DNA of 64,000 nucleotides from Persicaria tinctoria (Eukaryota; Streptophyta; Magnoliopsida; Caryophyllales; Polygonaceae): positions 5,086,501 to 5,150,500 of the forward strand of contig JBANSL010000016.1 of NCBI GenBank assembly GCA_037127255.1, read 5' to 3'. The first letter of the stretch is position 1. Every line of letters starts with the position of its first letter. The translations under genes and the position numbers were made by a program. Positions 46,393-58,077 of the stretch are shown piece after piece. Under the pieces are notes generated by a model that was given only the letters and a program-made list of their open reading frames with translations, did no database searches and was not told the origin of the DNA.

Positions 46393-49184
46393 CTATATAT
46401 TTTGATATACCTAAGGATTTACTAAGCTTTAAAAAAATGATGCCATAAATATAATACTAATCGATCTTCATTAACTTCTTATTAATTATATAATATTTCC
46501 CTTTCTATTTCGGCATCATTTCAATAATTTTCATCAATGCTAATGTTTTGCATCAACACCATAAATAATTTGTTACTAACGTTCACTCTATATCATGTGA
46601 TATTGACAATAAAAGGAATTCAACTCTTACATATATGTCAGCAGGTTACTTCTCAGTCAATCTTAATGTCAATTGATTTTAAGATGAAATCTCATCAGTC
46701 TTGTGTGATCGACGCGGCTTAATTAGCACATGGTATGCTTAGACGTGCGTGCCCCTGACCCACCGGGCATACACTTTATAATTTCATAAATAATCTTGTC
46801 TTCACTTAACTCGGGTTTTCATTATATATGAATATCAGCAATTGAGGCAGAAAGGCTCCCACTATTTTCCACACGTAAGTTAATCTTAATTAAGCAATTT
46901 TTAATGGACTATCATTTACTATATTTATGCATATTTTTTAAGATGATATAAAAATTATATAAAATGTCAACTTTCGTACTTATTATTAATGATTATGAAA
47001 TTATTAATAAAAATTTATTTTTAAAATTGGTATTTTATATAAGTTTTATCACATTAATTAAAAATGTTCATAAATACTATACCTACTTTATTAATCAATT
47101 GGTCTTCAAAAATAAATTTAATTATTTTCCTTTCATTTTTGCTTGTACACAAGTTTGCTTCTTTTTTTTAAGCTAGGTAAGATCCGCATATATCTAATGA
47201 TCGGTGGTTATTTCCTTTCTATCATTTAATCTGCTTATGTTTTAATACTAGTTGTACATGATTATTAGTTCATCTATCAATTTGTTCGGTCTCTCGATTT
47301 CTCTAGGTTTCTCTATATTTGTCTAGAGAACCGAATTCCTTTCTTTATATTATATATATATATATATATATATATTATTGGTGGTTTTATTTCGGTAACA
47401 AAAACAATAATTTACCCTATTTTTTATTTTTACACCTTCAAGATTTAAATATTACCCGCATGCATGTCTAATTTATTTATATATGAATGTGAATACACCT
47501 TTTCAAAGTTTTTTTTGGTAAACCTTTTCAAAGTTGTTTGATTCTGTGTGAAACTTCCCTTTGGCCCTCAAAGTACTTGTCTTTACCAGACGATATATAA
47601 TCTTGCCCTCAAGTTTGACTGTACTATATACCTACCAATCTATATATCTCTTTCCAATTAGTTCTCGAAATTAATTAGTATCTATATATGTACCTTTCAT
47701 ATTAATTATATGTATGAAAATTTCCAATTTGCAATTTCTAATTTTATTTGATTATAAATAAATAACAAGTGCACTTAATTATAATATTTTATAACAGCTA
47801 GTAGTTATTTTTAATCACTTTTCTACATATCAAATATTTTAAATAATCTTTCATTTACGAAAATTAAATAACCAAGAATTGACCACATGTTTCACACTAA
47901 ACTTAATTATTTATATACTTAAATCACTTAGCGTGCTTATGTTTTAATACATTTCCTAATTCCGATAGATCAAATCTTAATTTCGTACCCTTAAATTAAA
48001 CCTATTAAATTACACTGTTAAACAAATTAATATGGTTATGACATGCCCATCAATTTTCTTAAATGTGGTGATCCATTTTGGGCGTTAACCTCAACATGAT
48101 ATATATTCTGTTAATAATACTAATTATGTTAGCATTTTACTGATACTCATAATTAAATTGAATTTTTTGTTCAAATGATATTTTCTCATTGGTCAATATT
48201 ATTGCTGAAAATTTAAAATATTTGTTTCCTATTTTAAATATATTTAATTTGTTTCCTATTTTTCATACTAAAATATTATTTTAAACATGTAATATGGAAG
48301 ACTAATTTATAAATCTTTGTCAAATCTTTGTATGGAAGCTTATATTTTCCTTTTTAGATTTATCCTAATGATAATAATTGTATATATATATTTCGAATTA
48401 TATTAGGTTGTGTGTTTCAATATTATTACTACTTTATCTTATTAAATCATTTTCAAAATGTGTATTGTATCTCTTTCCAACTAATTTGTAAATTATAAAA
48501 AAAATACTTTATACATATTTTTATTATAAACAAGTATATATTAATATATTACTATGTAGATATATAAAATGATGTTCAAATTAAAATGGATCAAACTCTC
48601 GTGCCTTCAAGGCCCGGGTATTACACTAGTATGCTCTATTTTTTTAGGAGCGAATTTGAGTATGTTTTTTTTTATAAAAAAAACAAAATTAGACACATAA
48701 GGAACGCACCTACCACAAATTTAATTGATCAATCAAAGATAATCTTATGTATCAATTTCCGGTAATTAAAAACATACTTTATCTTTAATTTGCACCATAC
48801 CCCTCCAAATCCAAACTACCTGGCGTGCAGTTGATCTCTTTATCCTTTCATCTCTAACCTATAGCTTTAATTTTGTATTAAACAAAGTCCACAAATCTAA
48901 CTAATAATAAATTATTTAGAAATTTCAACCTTTGAATATTATATATCAATTTGCTCCAAAGAATATTGAATATTATTATAAGAGTAGCTTTGAAGAAAAA
49001 AAGACAAATCTATATTAATTTCAAACTAATTTCTTACCAATTCCACATAAGAGGAAACAACACAAATCCATATCAACCACTCCAACACATTCAAAATTAG
49101 GGTTGGTGGACTCACCCCACTAATTAAATACCCATTTTGATTATTCAAAATTAAGTGTATCACTTTTATCTTTAATCATATTTG
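46393..49184. other. AT-rich intergenic DNA upstream of the BAHD gene
   Basis: No gene recognised. Contains a TA run near 47350 and a fragment 'gccttcaaggcccgggtattac' near 48603 of unknown origin. Confidence 0.45.
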
Positions 49185-49193
49185 TATATAAAT
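49185..49193 (+). promoter_or_regulatory. Putative TATA box of the BAHD gene
   Basis: TATATAAAT, about 140 bp upstream of the ATG, followed by a CA-rich leader without an ATG before 49328. Confidence 0.6.
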
Positions 49194-49327
49194 ATGTCTA
49201 TCTTGGTGGCCTACTTTCACCACAAAGTGATCTACAACTCAACTCATACCTCACAAGCCCCAAACAAAACTTACCCATTTTACAAAATTCAATCATCTCT
49301 CAAAAAAAAATCTAAAAAAAAATAATC

Positions 49328-51470
49328 ATGGTTGCATCCAACTCAACCCTAGTGTTCGAGGTCCGTAGGAGGGAGCCAGAGCTGGTGCATCCAGCGAGGC
49401 CCACTCCTACGGAGCTCAAAACTCTCTCTGACATCGACGACCAGGAGGGACTCCGGTTCCAACAATCGGCCATCATGTTCTACCCGGCGGCTAAGGAAGT
49501 CGCCGGGGGTGTGAGACATGAGGACCCAGCCAAGGCGATAAAGGCCGCCCTGGCCGAGGCATTGGTGTATTACTACCCGTGGGCAGGCCGGATGAGGGAT
49601 GGCCCGGCCCGGAAGCTGGTGGTGGATTGCACGGCGGAGGGGGTGGTGTTCGTGGAGGCGGACGCCGACGTCCGGCTAGAGCAGTTCGGCGAGGGGTCGC
49701 TGCAGCCGCCGTTTCCGTGCATTGATGACCTTCTTTACAACAAGGCTGCCAATATTAAGGGTGTCGTCGATTATCCTTTGTTCACTATGCAGGTTGGTCG
49801 TCATCTTCACACTTTTTTTTTAAAAAAAAAATCTTTCTTTATTGAATACTTAATTAATTAATGTTGTATAGGGAAGATTGTTTTCATAAAACAACCCTTT
49901 TTTTTTATTTATGACAAGCTTCCATTTTTTTTAGAATAATTACAAAATAAATTTATTTGAATTTTTAATACAATTAGAGATTTTAAGAAACTAAAAATTA
50001 TATTATTTTATTTTTTATAATTTTATATTTATTAGTAACTAAGAAATTGTATATGTGACATTTAATATGGGATGGAGGGAGTGATTATTTATACCCCATC
50101 CGTTAATTAAAACTTATCATTTTAGAAATCTATTAAGTAAATAAATAAAAATAAACTTATACCTCTAATTATTACTCTATTTTTATTTTCTCAAAAACTA
50201 CAACAAACAACTATCTAATCATTACAATGGCAGTTTTGTAAAGTACGTAGATGGTAAAATACCTAAAACAACAAGTTTTACTTTACAAGATTTACTTTCT
50301 AAAACAACAAGTTTTAATTAACGGATGGAGTAATACACTTGGTAAAAATAAAGAATCGAAAATGTGCCACTTTATAAAAAAATTAAGAAGAAGTGGCATT
50401 TTTTATAAAACCTAACTTAAGGTGGGCCTTTTCTGAAAATTTAGAAACTGGTCTATCAATTTATCATTGACCAAAGGCCTGTAATAATTTCTACAATGAT
50501 ACAAATCTATCTTTTTTTCCTACTCGTACGTTGTAATTAATAATCTTTGGAATACGTCCGAAAATAGGTTACTCGCTTGCTATGTGGAGGATTCACACTC
50601 GCCCTGAGCGCCCACCACGCGATGACCGATGCCAGCGGCCTCATCCAATTCCTCACCGCCATCACCGAGCTCGCGCGTGGTGCCGACGCGCCCTCCGTCC
50701 TCCCCGTCTGGAAGCGCGAGCTCCTCAACGCGCGTGACCCTCCGCGAGTGACGTGCACGCACCATGAGTACGACACCCACGCGCCGTCTGCCACCGCGGA
50801 CCACGACGACAACCACCACGAGCCCGACCTCTCGGGGATGGTGTACCGCACGTTCTTCATCGGCCGCCGCGAGCTAGCAGCCCTCCGCCGGCGCGTGCCG
50901 CCGCGCCTCCAGGCCTGCTCCAACTTCGAGCTCCTCACCGCCTGCCTCTGGCACTGCCGCACCGCCGCCCTCCAGCTCGACGCGGACCGGTTGGTTCGCG
51001 TCATGTTCGCCGTCAACGCGCGCCAAAAGTTTGACCCGCCGCTCCCCGCCGGGTACTACGGCAACGCGTGCGCGTTCCCCGCGGCGGTCTCCCCTGCCGG
51101 GGAGATCGTCGACGGGTCGCTCGAGCACACGCTCGAGCTCGTCAAGAGGGCAAAAGATAGCGTGACGGAGGAGTACATGAGGTCGACGGCGGACCTCATG
51201 GTCCGACACGATCGCCCGATGTTCGCGCTCGATCATACGTACCTAGTTTCGGATATTTCGAGGATCGGGTTTGCGGGCCTGGATTTCGGGTGGGGGAAGC
51301 CCGTGTATGGGGGCCCGACGGATAACGGGTCGCTGCCGGACGTGGCGAGCTACTTCATAGCGTTTAGGAACGCCAAGGGGGAGGACGGGAAGATGGTGCC
51401 GGTGTGCTTGCCGGTGGATGCAATGGAGAGGTTCGACGACGCCCTCCATGGATTGCTCGAGGAGGTGTGA
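49328..51470 (+). CDS. BAHD acyltransferase, benzyl alcohol O-benzoyltransferase-like
   Basis: Exon 1 is 49328-49792 and exon 2 is 50568-51470, joined in phase 0 across a 775-bp GT-AG intron, giving 455 residues, a normal BAHD length. The enzyme transfers an acyl group from acyl-CoA to an alcohol or amine in the cytosol. The catalytic motif HAMTD is at residues 172-176 (followed by Ala, as in the benzoyl/acetyl alcohol acyltransferase clade) and the structural DFGWG motif is at 394-398 ([11 protein letters not shown]). The junction [10 protein letters not shown] is a conserved intron site of this clade. [10 protein letters not shown], typical of the clade, is present. The acceptor and acyl donor cannot be read from sequence. 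Exons are very GC-rich; the intron is AT-rich and carries a MITE. His-rich stretch at about 220-240 is a variable loop. Confidence 0.93.
50094..50330. mobile_element. Stowaway-type MITE in the BAHD intron, 237 bp
   Basis: Flanked by TA. Starts CCCCATCCGTTAATTAAAAC and ends GTTTTAATTAACGGATGGAG. Same family as the element at 28711. A second solitary Stowaway end ('gggatggagggag') lies at about 50070 in the same intron. Confidence 0.88.
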
Positions 51471-52087
51471 AAATGTGAAATGAGTGTTGTGGGTAATGTT
51501 AATTTTGGTATGTTCAAAAATGTGTTGATGTAATGATAAATGATGTATGTTTTTATTAACTAGTTTTAATTATTTCAAGTTTATGAATGTAAAATGAAAT
51601 ATATATGTTGTTTTTAAATTATCAAATGGTATAGGTATTAAAGTTACAAATATTTAATTTTTAAGTTTTTAAGTTTTTTTTTTAAATAATTTCATACATG
51701 TTTTTTTTAGAGACCGACGAGTCTGATTCTTGAGACCGACGGGTCAACAGACAACAAATAATTCCATACTTGTTATTTAGTGAGTATGAAATTAATTTAA
51801 ATTTTAATAAAAAAAATATTAATGTTTAAGAAAATATTTAGTATTTATGAAAAACATAAAGAAATAACAAAAATTAAATATTTTAGATGGAATAGAGTTG
51901 GGAAAAAAAAAGAGTAAATTAAATAGAATCTTTAATCTACTAGAGCTTGATAATCGAGACAAATATAGGTAAGCGTTGGATTTCAATTCTATTAATAAAA
52001 GTTAGAAGGGGGATGCATGATTAACATAATCACGTGTCTAGATTCAAGTGATTGAAAAAGAAATGACCTTGTAAATTATGTTCAACA
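51471..52087. other. 3' flank of the BAHD gene
   Basis: AT-rich, includes the probable 3' UTR. No other gene seen. Confidence 0.4.
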
Positions 52088-52297
52088 AATTTACACCCAA
52101 TTTTTTACTATCTACACCACATACTCTAATTTTTTCATTTTTTTTTTTAAAAACTCTGCCCCTCTTGAGTCACAGATGTATGACTCAAGAGGCGTAGGGT
52201 GTTTTACATGTAAAACACCCTACGCCTCTTGAGTCACACGACTATGACTCAAGATAGGCAGAGTGTGGTATATATAGTAAATAAAGTGGGTGTAAAT
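52088..52297. mobile_element. Foldback MITE with a perfect 56-bp central palindrome
   Basis: Outer arms 'aatttacaccca' and 'gggtgtaaatatt' are inverted, as are 'ctctgcc' (52154) and 'ggcagag' (52257-52263). The centre, 52181-52236, is a perfect palindrome (28-bp arms meeting at acatgt). Each arm contains the word tgactcaagagg. The left outer arm also forms its own small hairpin (cctcttgagtca / tgactcaagagg). Confidence 0.85.
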
Positions 52298-52875
52298 ATT
52301 AAGACCCATATTATATCATGAATTTTATATTCCATTATAAACTTAATACTTCGTAGTTTTTTATTTTATTTTTATAATAGGCAGACATTGGAAGCTGCTA
52401 CTAATACAGTAGTTTAACTCCCATATCATTCTGAGAGATGATGTTACAAATGTCTCTTTAGTAAGGGATGAATTGTAAATTACAAATTACTTCTCTTCTA
52501 GCTATATAATCCGCCGAATTTTTTGTTTTTATAAAGATATGACGGATTTATGCTAAAGTAAAGTCAGATACAAGCATGTGGATGGATATCTTTAATTTGT
52601 CACAATACTGCCCATCTAGAATACTTAGTTAATTATGAATTCTGTCACTAATATGCAACGTACCAACCAACCCCTTTCATGGATTGATCATATATATTGT
52701 TATCTCAATATATATACTTAGTCACAAATCTGATTTTTATTTTATAATATGTATTTATTATAATCCCTTTCATAAGTTAATAGTACGTGAGACTGAGAGT
52801 TTAATATAAGTCACATAATAGAATTATTTATTTGGTGATTAATAACTTTATATGTTTGTTTTGTAACACTGTATA
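52298..52875. other. AT-rich intergenic DNA
   Basis: Nothing recognisable beyond AT-rich sequence. Confidence 0.4.
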
Positions 52876-53719
52876 CATAGGCGGATTCAAACGGGGGCAT
52901 GTGGGGGTACTTGCACCCACCCTCATCCGACGAAGCCCATATATGTATTATCCTCGCCGATCGCTTCGTTTTGATATATAGTACGCATTAATCCGATATC
53001 CGAGTAAAAAGTTAAGAATGTTTGAAAATTGAAGGTATATTAATCACTTTAAATCTTATTTAAATAACCCACAATGCTTTTGTAGTTTATTTAGATTGAC
53101 GTTCCTATACTATAATTTATCTTGAGATCTGTGAAATGGGAGGTTATATTACTCATTTCGACAATTTGGTAAGATATTACAAAAGTGTAAATGAAAAAAA
53201 ATGTCAGATGTTCTACTTTACAAGATATTAGTGATATTTCTAAAAAGATGATCGAGGTAGGAATTCACAAAGCTTTTGATTTGATATATCATCTTATCGA
53301 GCTAGTTTTAGTGTTACCGGTTGCAAAAACTACAGTGGAAAAAGTTTTCTCTACTATGGGTATTATCAAGCCACATTTGCGCAACAACATAAGAGAAGAT
53401 TTTTTCTCTAAGAGTCTTGTCAGCTAAGTTGAAAAGGATGTTTTCAAGGGCATTGATAATGAGATTATCATTCAACATTTTTAGGGTATGAAAACCCATA
53501 AAATGGATTTATCCCGTGTGGAGTTGAACTATTTATTATAAAACTCTAATTAGCAATATTGAAGAATTTTTTGTTTTAGTGAACTCTTTTATTTTTATCG
53601 CTATTTTGTAGTACGTGTTGAAGACATTATGTGTTGTATGAGTTGATTGAGTTCGTGTTATTCATTGTTGTTTATCATCGGTGTGCCCCCACCCTCTTCG
53701 GGTTCTGGCTCCGCCACTG
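52876..53719 (+). mobile_element. Degraded hAT element with transposase C-terminal remnant
   Basis: Left end CATAGGCGGATTC and right end GGCTCCGCCACTG form an imperfect inverted repeat. Flanks ACTGTATA (52868-52875) and ACTATATA (53720-53727) match at 7 of 8 bases, consistent with an old 8-bp hAT target duplication. Inner ends carry 'acttgcacccaccctc' and 'gtgtgcccccaccctc'. Confidence 0.75.
53191..53427 (+). pseudogene. hAT transposase dimerisation-domain fragment
   Basis: The frame contains LIELVLVLPVAKTTVEKVFS followed by TMGIIKPHLRN, the signature of the hAT C-terminal dimerisation domain found in plant TTF-type zinc finger/hAT proteins. Only about 80 residues remain; the catalytic part is absent. 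Confidence 0.8.
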
Positions 53720-53807
53720 ACTATATATGGTGTTATGTTTTGATGACATTATTTTATAGTTTACCCATTTGAATTGGGATGTCATTTTTACCATCTACAA
53801 TACTATA

Positions 53808-54086
53808 CTCCCTCCGTCTCAAAATTTAAGTCGTTTTAGGATTTTGCACAAGTTTTAATAAAACACTCACCTCTCAATCAACATCATCATTTCACTAACT
53901 TTTTCATAATTTTTTTTATTTTTAAATACCCACTACTTTTTTTAACCAATCAAACTCTTTAAAAAAATCAACAAAACACAAATCAATACAAATCATTATT
54001 ATCCCTTACCTAGAAAACCTAAAACGACCTAAATTTTGATACAATAATTAAATGCTAAAACGACCTAAATTTCGAGACGGATGGAG
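53808..54086. mobile_element. Stowaway-type MITE, 279 bp
   Basis: TA on both sides. Ends CTCCCTCCGTCTCAAAATTT and AAATTTCGAGACGGATGGAG are inverted; the inner arms carry 'aagtcgttttag' and 'ctaaaacgacct'. Confidence 0.92.
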
Positions 54087-55182
54087 TATTAGAAAGACTT
54101 GACGATTTGACATCACAAAGGACTTAATTAATTTATAATGACGTTTGGAATGATATTATGATAATACAATAATACATGCTTGATCGTCTAACCTAAATTT
54201 TTGGCCAGTGTTCAAAAACAAGTGTTAAATATATAATACTAGGGTTTTGGTATTTTTAAATTTTATAAAGGAATATATATATATAGGGTTTACTTCAAAT
54301 GTAAAAACTCCTTAACGTGTAAAATTTGCTTATCGCGTAAAATTTGTTAATGGGCCTAATTTAATTACTAATGGGCCTAATTTAAATACTAATGGGCCTA
54401 ATTTCATTAGTAGAATATCAGCCCCTCTTGCCCATTCGTGTGCCCCCCTTCTCGGACCCGATTTTTTTTTTTTTTTTTTGCCTAGAATTTTTTTTTTCGT
54501 GGTAACACTTTCTGCTGTGCAAGTATAACTTGCTTTTGTGCACATATAACATCTTATTGTGCAAATATAAGTTTATTTTGTGCAGACAAATAATTCATTA
54601 TGGGGTAAATAGGTAAATGTGCCTATTTCAATTATAAAAATTTATAATTGAAATATGTTTAATTTATGGGTAAATTGGTAAATATGTCTAATTTTATGGG
54701 TAAATGCACTTTTTCCCGTTTTCGATACCTTTTGTGCAACTGTGAAGTGCATTTGTGGAACTGTGGAGTGCATTTGTGCAACTGTGAAGTGCATTTGTGC
54801 AACTTTAATTGTGCAAATTTAAAGTAGGATACAATTGTGCAAATTTAAACTACAATTATGCAAAAGTAAGATACAATTGTGCAGATTAAGAATACAATTG
54901 TGCAAATGTAAGATCATAATGTGCATTAATAAGACAAAAGATGTGCTTTTGAAATCGATGTTTTAATTTTGTTTTTTTTACTTTTGAGAGGTTGGGTTCA
55001 CCTCTCGTATAATTTAGGTTGATAGATGTAAGTTTGAAATCAATTTTTTTACATATAAGCTTTTAAAATTAAAGTGCATAAATAAGATTAAAATGTGCAT
55101 AATTAAGGTTAAAAAGTGCATAACTTAGATTATAATGTGCATGATTAACAATTGGGGATTGTTGTGTCCTTGTCTATTATGT

Positions 55183-55253
55183 AACCTATGTGGGATTCGA
55201 ACCCACATCTTTTGTGCAAACGCACATTGCTCTACCAATTGAGCTAATAGGCT
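55183..55253 (-). tRNA. tRNA-like sequence (probably pseudo-tRNA) inside the composite element
   Basis: 71 bases with acceptor stem AGCCTAT / ATAGGTT (one wobble), box A TAGCTCAATTGGTAGAGC and T-arm GTGGGTTCGAATCCCAC (box B). The anticodon region ATGTGCGTTTGCACAAAAGAT lacks a standard 5-bp stem and 7-base loop. Close relative of 14001-14070. Confidence 0.5.
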
Positions 55254-55295
55254 AAATTATGATTTTTATGCTAAAATAGAAGAACCTAATCGACC

Positions 55296-55775
55296 TAAAG
55301 CATATTGCAATAAAATTTTAAAATTCAATTAGCTCATGATTCACAAACAATTTGACAATGCTATAAACATAAAATTAGCTCCAAATCAACCCAACAATAC
55401 AACCATAGCATCAATTTCAGTCAATTTGGCCGTTGGCAAAAAACCCCAAATTCTAAAGCAAATCGCAATATAAAATTCCAAACTTCAATTAGATCATGAT
55501 CCATAAACAATTTGACAATGATATGAACATGAAATTAGCTCAAAATCAACCCAACAACAGAACCATATCATCAATTTCAATCAATTTGGCTTTTGGCAAA
55601 AAGCCCCAAATTCTAAAACATATCGCAATCTAAAATTCTAAAATTCAATTAGCTCATGATCCATAAACAATTTGACAATGATATGAACATGAAATTAGCT
55701 CAAAATCAACCCAACAACACAAACATATCATCAATTTCAATCAATTTGGCTTTTGGCAAAAAGCCCCAAATTCCG
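55296..55775. repeat. Three-copy tandem repeat, unit about 158 bp
   Basis: Units begin near 55296, 55453 and 55613 with variants of 'ctaaagcatattgcaat' and each contain 'acaatttgacaatg', 'atcaacccaacaa' and 'ggcaaaaagccccaaatt'. Copies 2 and 3 are more alike than either is to copy 1. Confidence 0.92.
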
Positions 55776-56319
55776 CTCCTAAATCAAACCCTAGATTTTC
55801 AATCTCAACCTAAATCATTCAAACAATCTAAATAGTTGTAATAAACAAGTTTAGGGTTAGAAATCATACCAAATTCGTGTTGAAACAAAGAGAAAATCGG
55901 GTTTTCGAAGGTATATTGAGCCAAAAACGTCGAACAGGTCTGTCGGGAGAGATGGGCTCGGTGTGAGCTCGGCTGGGCTCGAACCATGGGGGTTCCGGGC
56001 TCGGGGGGTGCGCCTGAGGGAGGGGGTTCGAGCTGGTCGGGGCTGGTGGCCGGAGGTGGCTCGACGGTGCTGCGAGAGGTGGGCGCGTCTGGGCTCGAAC
56101 CAAGCCAAGTCTGGGCTCGGTAGGTGCGCACAGAGGCGGGCTCGAGTGCGGCTAGGGGTTGGTGGCCGGAGGTGGCTCGAGGTGGGTGTGGGAGGCCGAG
56201 AGAGAAGGCCGGTATTTGGTCTCCGTTTGAAATCCGATGGTGAGCGCGCCTTTTGATTAAAAAAAATACATTTTACACGTTAAACATATTTTACACGTTA
56301 AGGAGTTTTTACATTTTAA

Positions 56320-56328
<9 letters not shown>

Positions 56329-56404
<76 letters not shown>
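56329..56404. repeat. (TA)n microsatellite between two inverted-repeat elements
   Basis: Uninterrupted TA run of about 76 bases joining the right end of the composite element to the left end of the next one. Confidence 0.95.
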
Positions 56405-56406
<2 letters not shown>

Positions 56407-56790
56407 GAGATATCTAATGAGAAGTGATATTTCGGTGAGAAGATGAGAAGTATGCCTTATACCTCTTAGATTAAAATGATTTTTTTTATATGGATATAGG
56501 GGACATATCTAATGAGAAATATATCAATGTTTTTTTTTAAAAATTATTTTTTACGCTATTTATCTAGATGGTGATTTAAGGTTCATTTTAGGGTTTTTAT
56601 GCTAATTTAAATTAGTTTTTTCATTCATCATCTAAAAAAATAGCATAAAAAATTATTTAAAAAAAACATTGATATATTTATCATTAGATATGTCCCTTAT
56701 ATCCATATAAAAAAATCATTTTAATCTAAATGGTATAAGGCTTACTTCTCATCTTCTCACCCAAATGTCACTTCTCATTAGATATCTCCC
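56405..56790. mobile_element. Foldback MITE with very long arms, flanked by TA repeats
   Basis: Starts GGGAGATATCTAATGAGAAG and ends CTTCTCATTAGATATCTCCC, a perfect 20-bp terminal match. The inverted arms extend about 150 bp with some mismatches, including 'gacatatctaatgagaaat' and its complement. A TA run precedes it and 'ctatatatatatata' follows. Confidence 0.88.
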
Positions 56791-58077
56791 CTATATATAT
56801 ATATATAATTAAAATTGAATCTATATGGACATATGGATTGTGGAGTACTATATATAGCCTGATTTTGAAAAATAAAATGGATGCAAATTAAAGTCCCATA
56901 TTATTATATCACGAGATCGATTATAGAAGTTTGGTTGACAATTTGGATTGATCCTGGCCCGGTAGCTCAGTTAGAGGCAACCTAATTCAGCAAATTTGGA
57001 ATAATCGTACTATATAATCCAAATTTAAATCATTCAGCATATGTTTTAATTGTCCACTTTCAATTACCTACTGGATAGGGTAAATTGCAATTAAGAGGGT
57101 AAGATGTCCCCTTAATCCTTATATAAAGTAGGACATTCTGAAAATGCTTTATGGATGAGGACATAATTTAATTTCTGTTATTATGAGACTTTGAGTGCAT
57201 TAGATTTGTAATTTTATGTGACACTTTATTTGATTGTCTTTGTAAATTAACGGACCGACTAAATACATCACAAATCTGCACGTCTTGTTGTGGGCTAATT
57301 AATTAAAAAAGTCTGTTAATTAATTAAAAAAGGTTGCACATTAGAAAAGACGTGCATTTTAAAAGGGTGATTTGCGGTGTATCTAACAACACTCGTAAAT
57401 TAAGCATGCCCATTGGATCTTAAGAGAGTTAATTTTGTAATTAGTTGCACTTTGGGCCTTGAGTTATTATAAATACACCAAATCTTTTAATATGTCTTAT
57501 TGAGAGATACCCTAAAACAATGTAAAAAAGACAATAAGGATCTTTAATAGCACATTTTTAAGCTTGATTCAAATTGAAATTCTCCTTCACTTTTGCTCAA
57601 ATAGTTAATAGGACAATAAATAAAATAAAAGAGATATAGGTAAACTTTAGTAAAAGGCGAAAGAATAGTTCGCAATCGACAACCAAACAAGATTACAAGA
57701 TCAATAGAGATCTTACACAGCTTAACCATGCATTTCATGTATTATCCTGTTGTTTTCCACAACCTACAATGAAACCCTTCAGAGCAATTTGGGGCTTGCC
57801 GGTTGTGGGTAGTATCTCCTTTTTTCGTAAGACCCGTGGTATGGTCTTGCCTTATGTTACTCTTAGCGTATCACACGCCAAAACGAACCTTTAAGCCGAC
57901 GAGTTTATACTGGTAAGAACACATGTTGAAAACTAACCAAAACTGTGTAGCTGAAGAACTTAGCTCCATGTCCAATGATGCAAATTTGTAAGATGAACTT
58001 GTACTATAGATGTTGTCCAAGACAATATAACTCAAATGGCTAACTAAATTGACAACAAACCTCGTTTTGCGAGAGGA
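56791..58077. other. Intergenic DNA and probable IF-2 3' flank
   Basis: No gene recognised. An isolated tRNA D-arm-like piece ('cccggtagctcagttagagg') occurs at about 56958 without the rest of a tRNA. Confidence 0.4.

Larger units (their letters stand above)
54285..56328. mobile_element. Composite terminal-inverted-repeat element inserted in a TA microsatellite
   Basis: Ends are inverted repeats of about 60 bp sharing 'atgtaaaaactccttaacg' and 'tgtaaaat'. Both ends abut TA runs. Inside, from left: three copies of 'aatgggcctaattt' (about 54340-54405), a field of 'gtgcaa(a)' / 'gtgcat' words (about 54500-55145), a tRNA-like sequence (minus), a three-copy 158-bp tandem repeat, and a GC-rich block (about 55930-56240) with open frames on both strands rich in Pro, Ser, Ala and Arg. 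No transposase recognised, so it is non-autonomous. Superfamily is uncertain. Confidence 0.75.

Noticed and set aside
50537..51449. Arg-rich minus-strand frames across BAHD exon 2
   Set aside because: Antisense shadows of a GC-rich exon with no recognisable protein features.
55805..56256. Protein-coding gene in the GC-rich block of the composite element
   Set aside because: Open frames exist in several frames of both strands with low-complexity Pro/Ser/Arg content and no motif; the openness follows from base composition.
56955..56985. tRNA gene starting cccggtagctcag
   Set aside because: Only a D-arm-like piece is present; no T-arm or acceptor stem follows.
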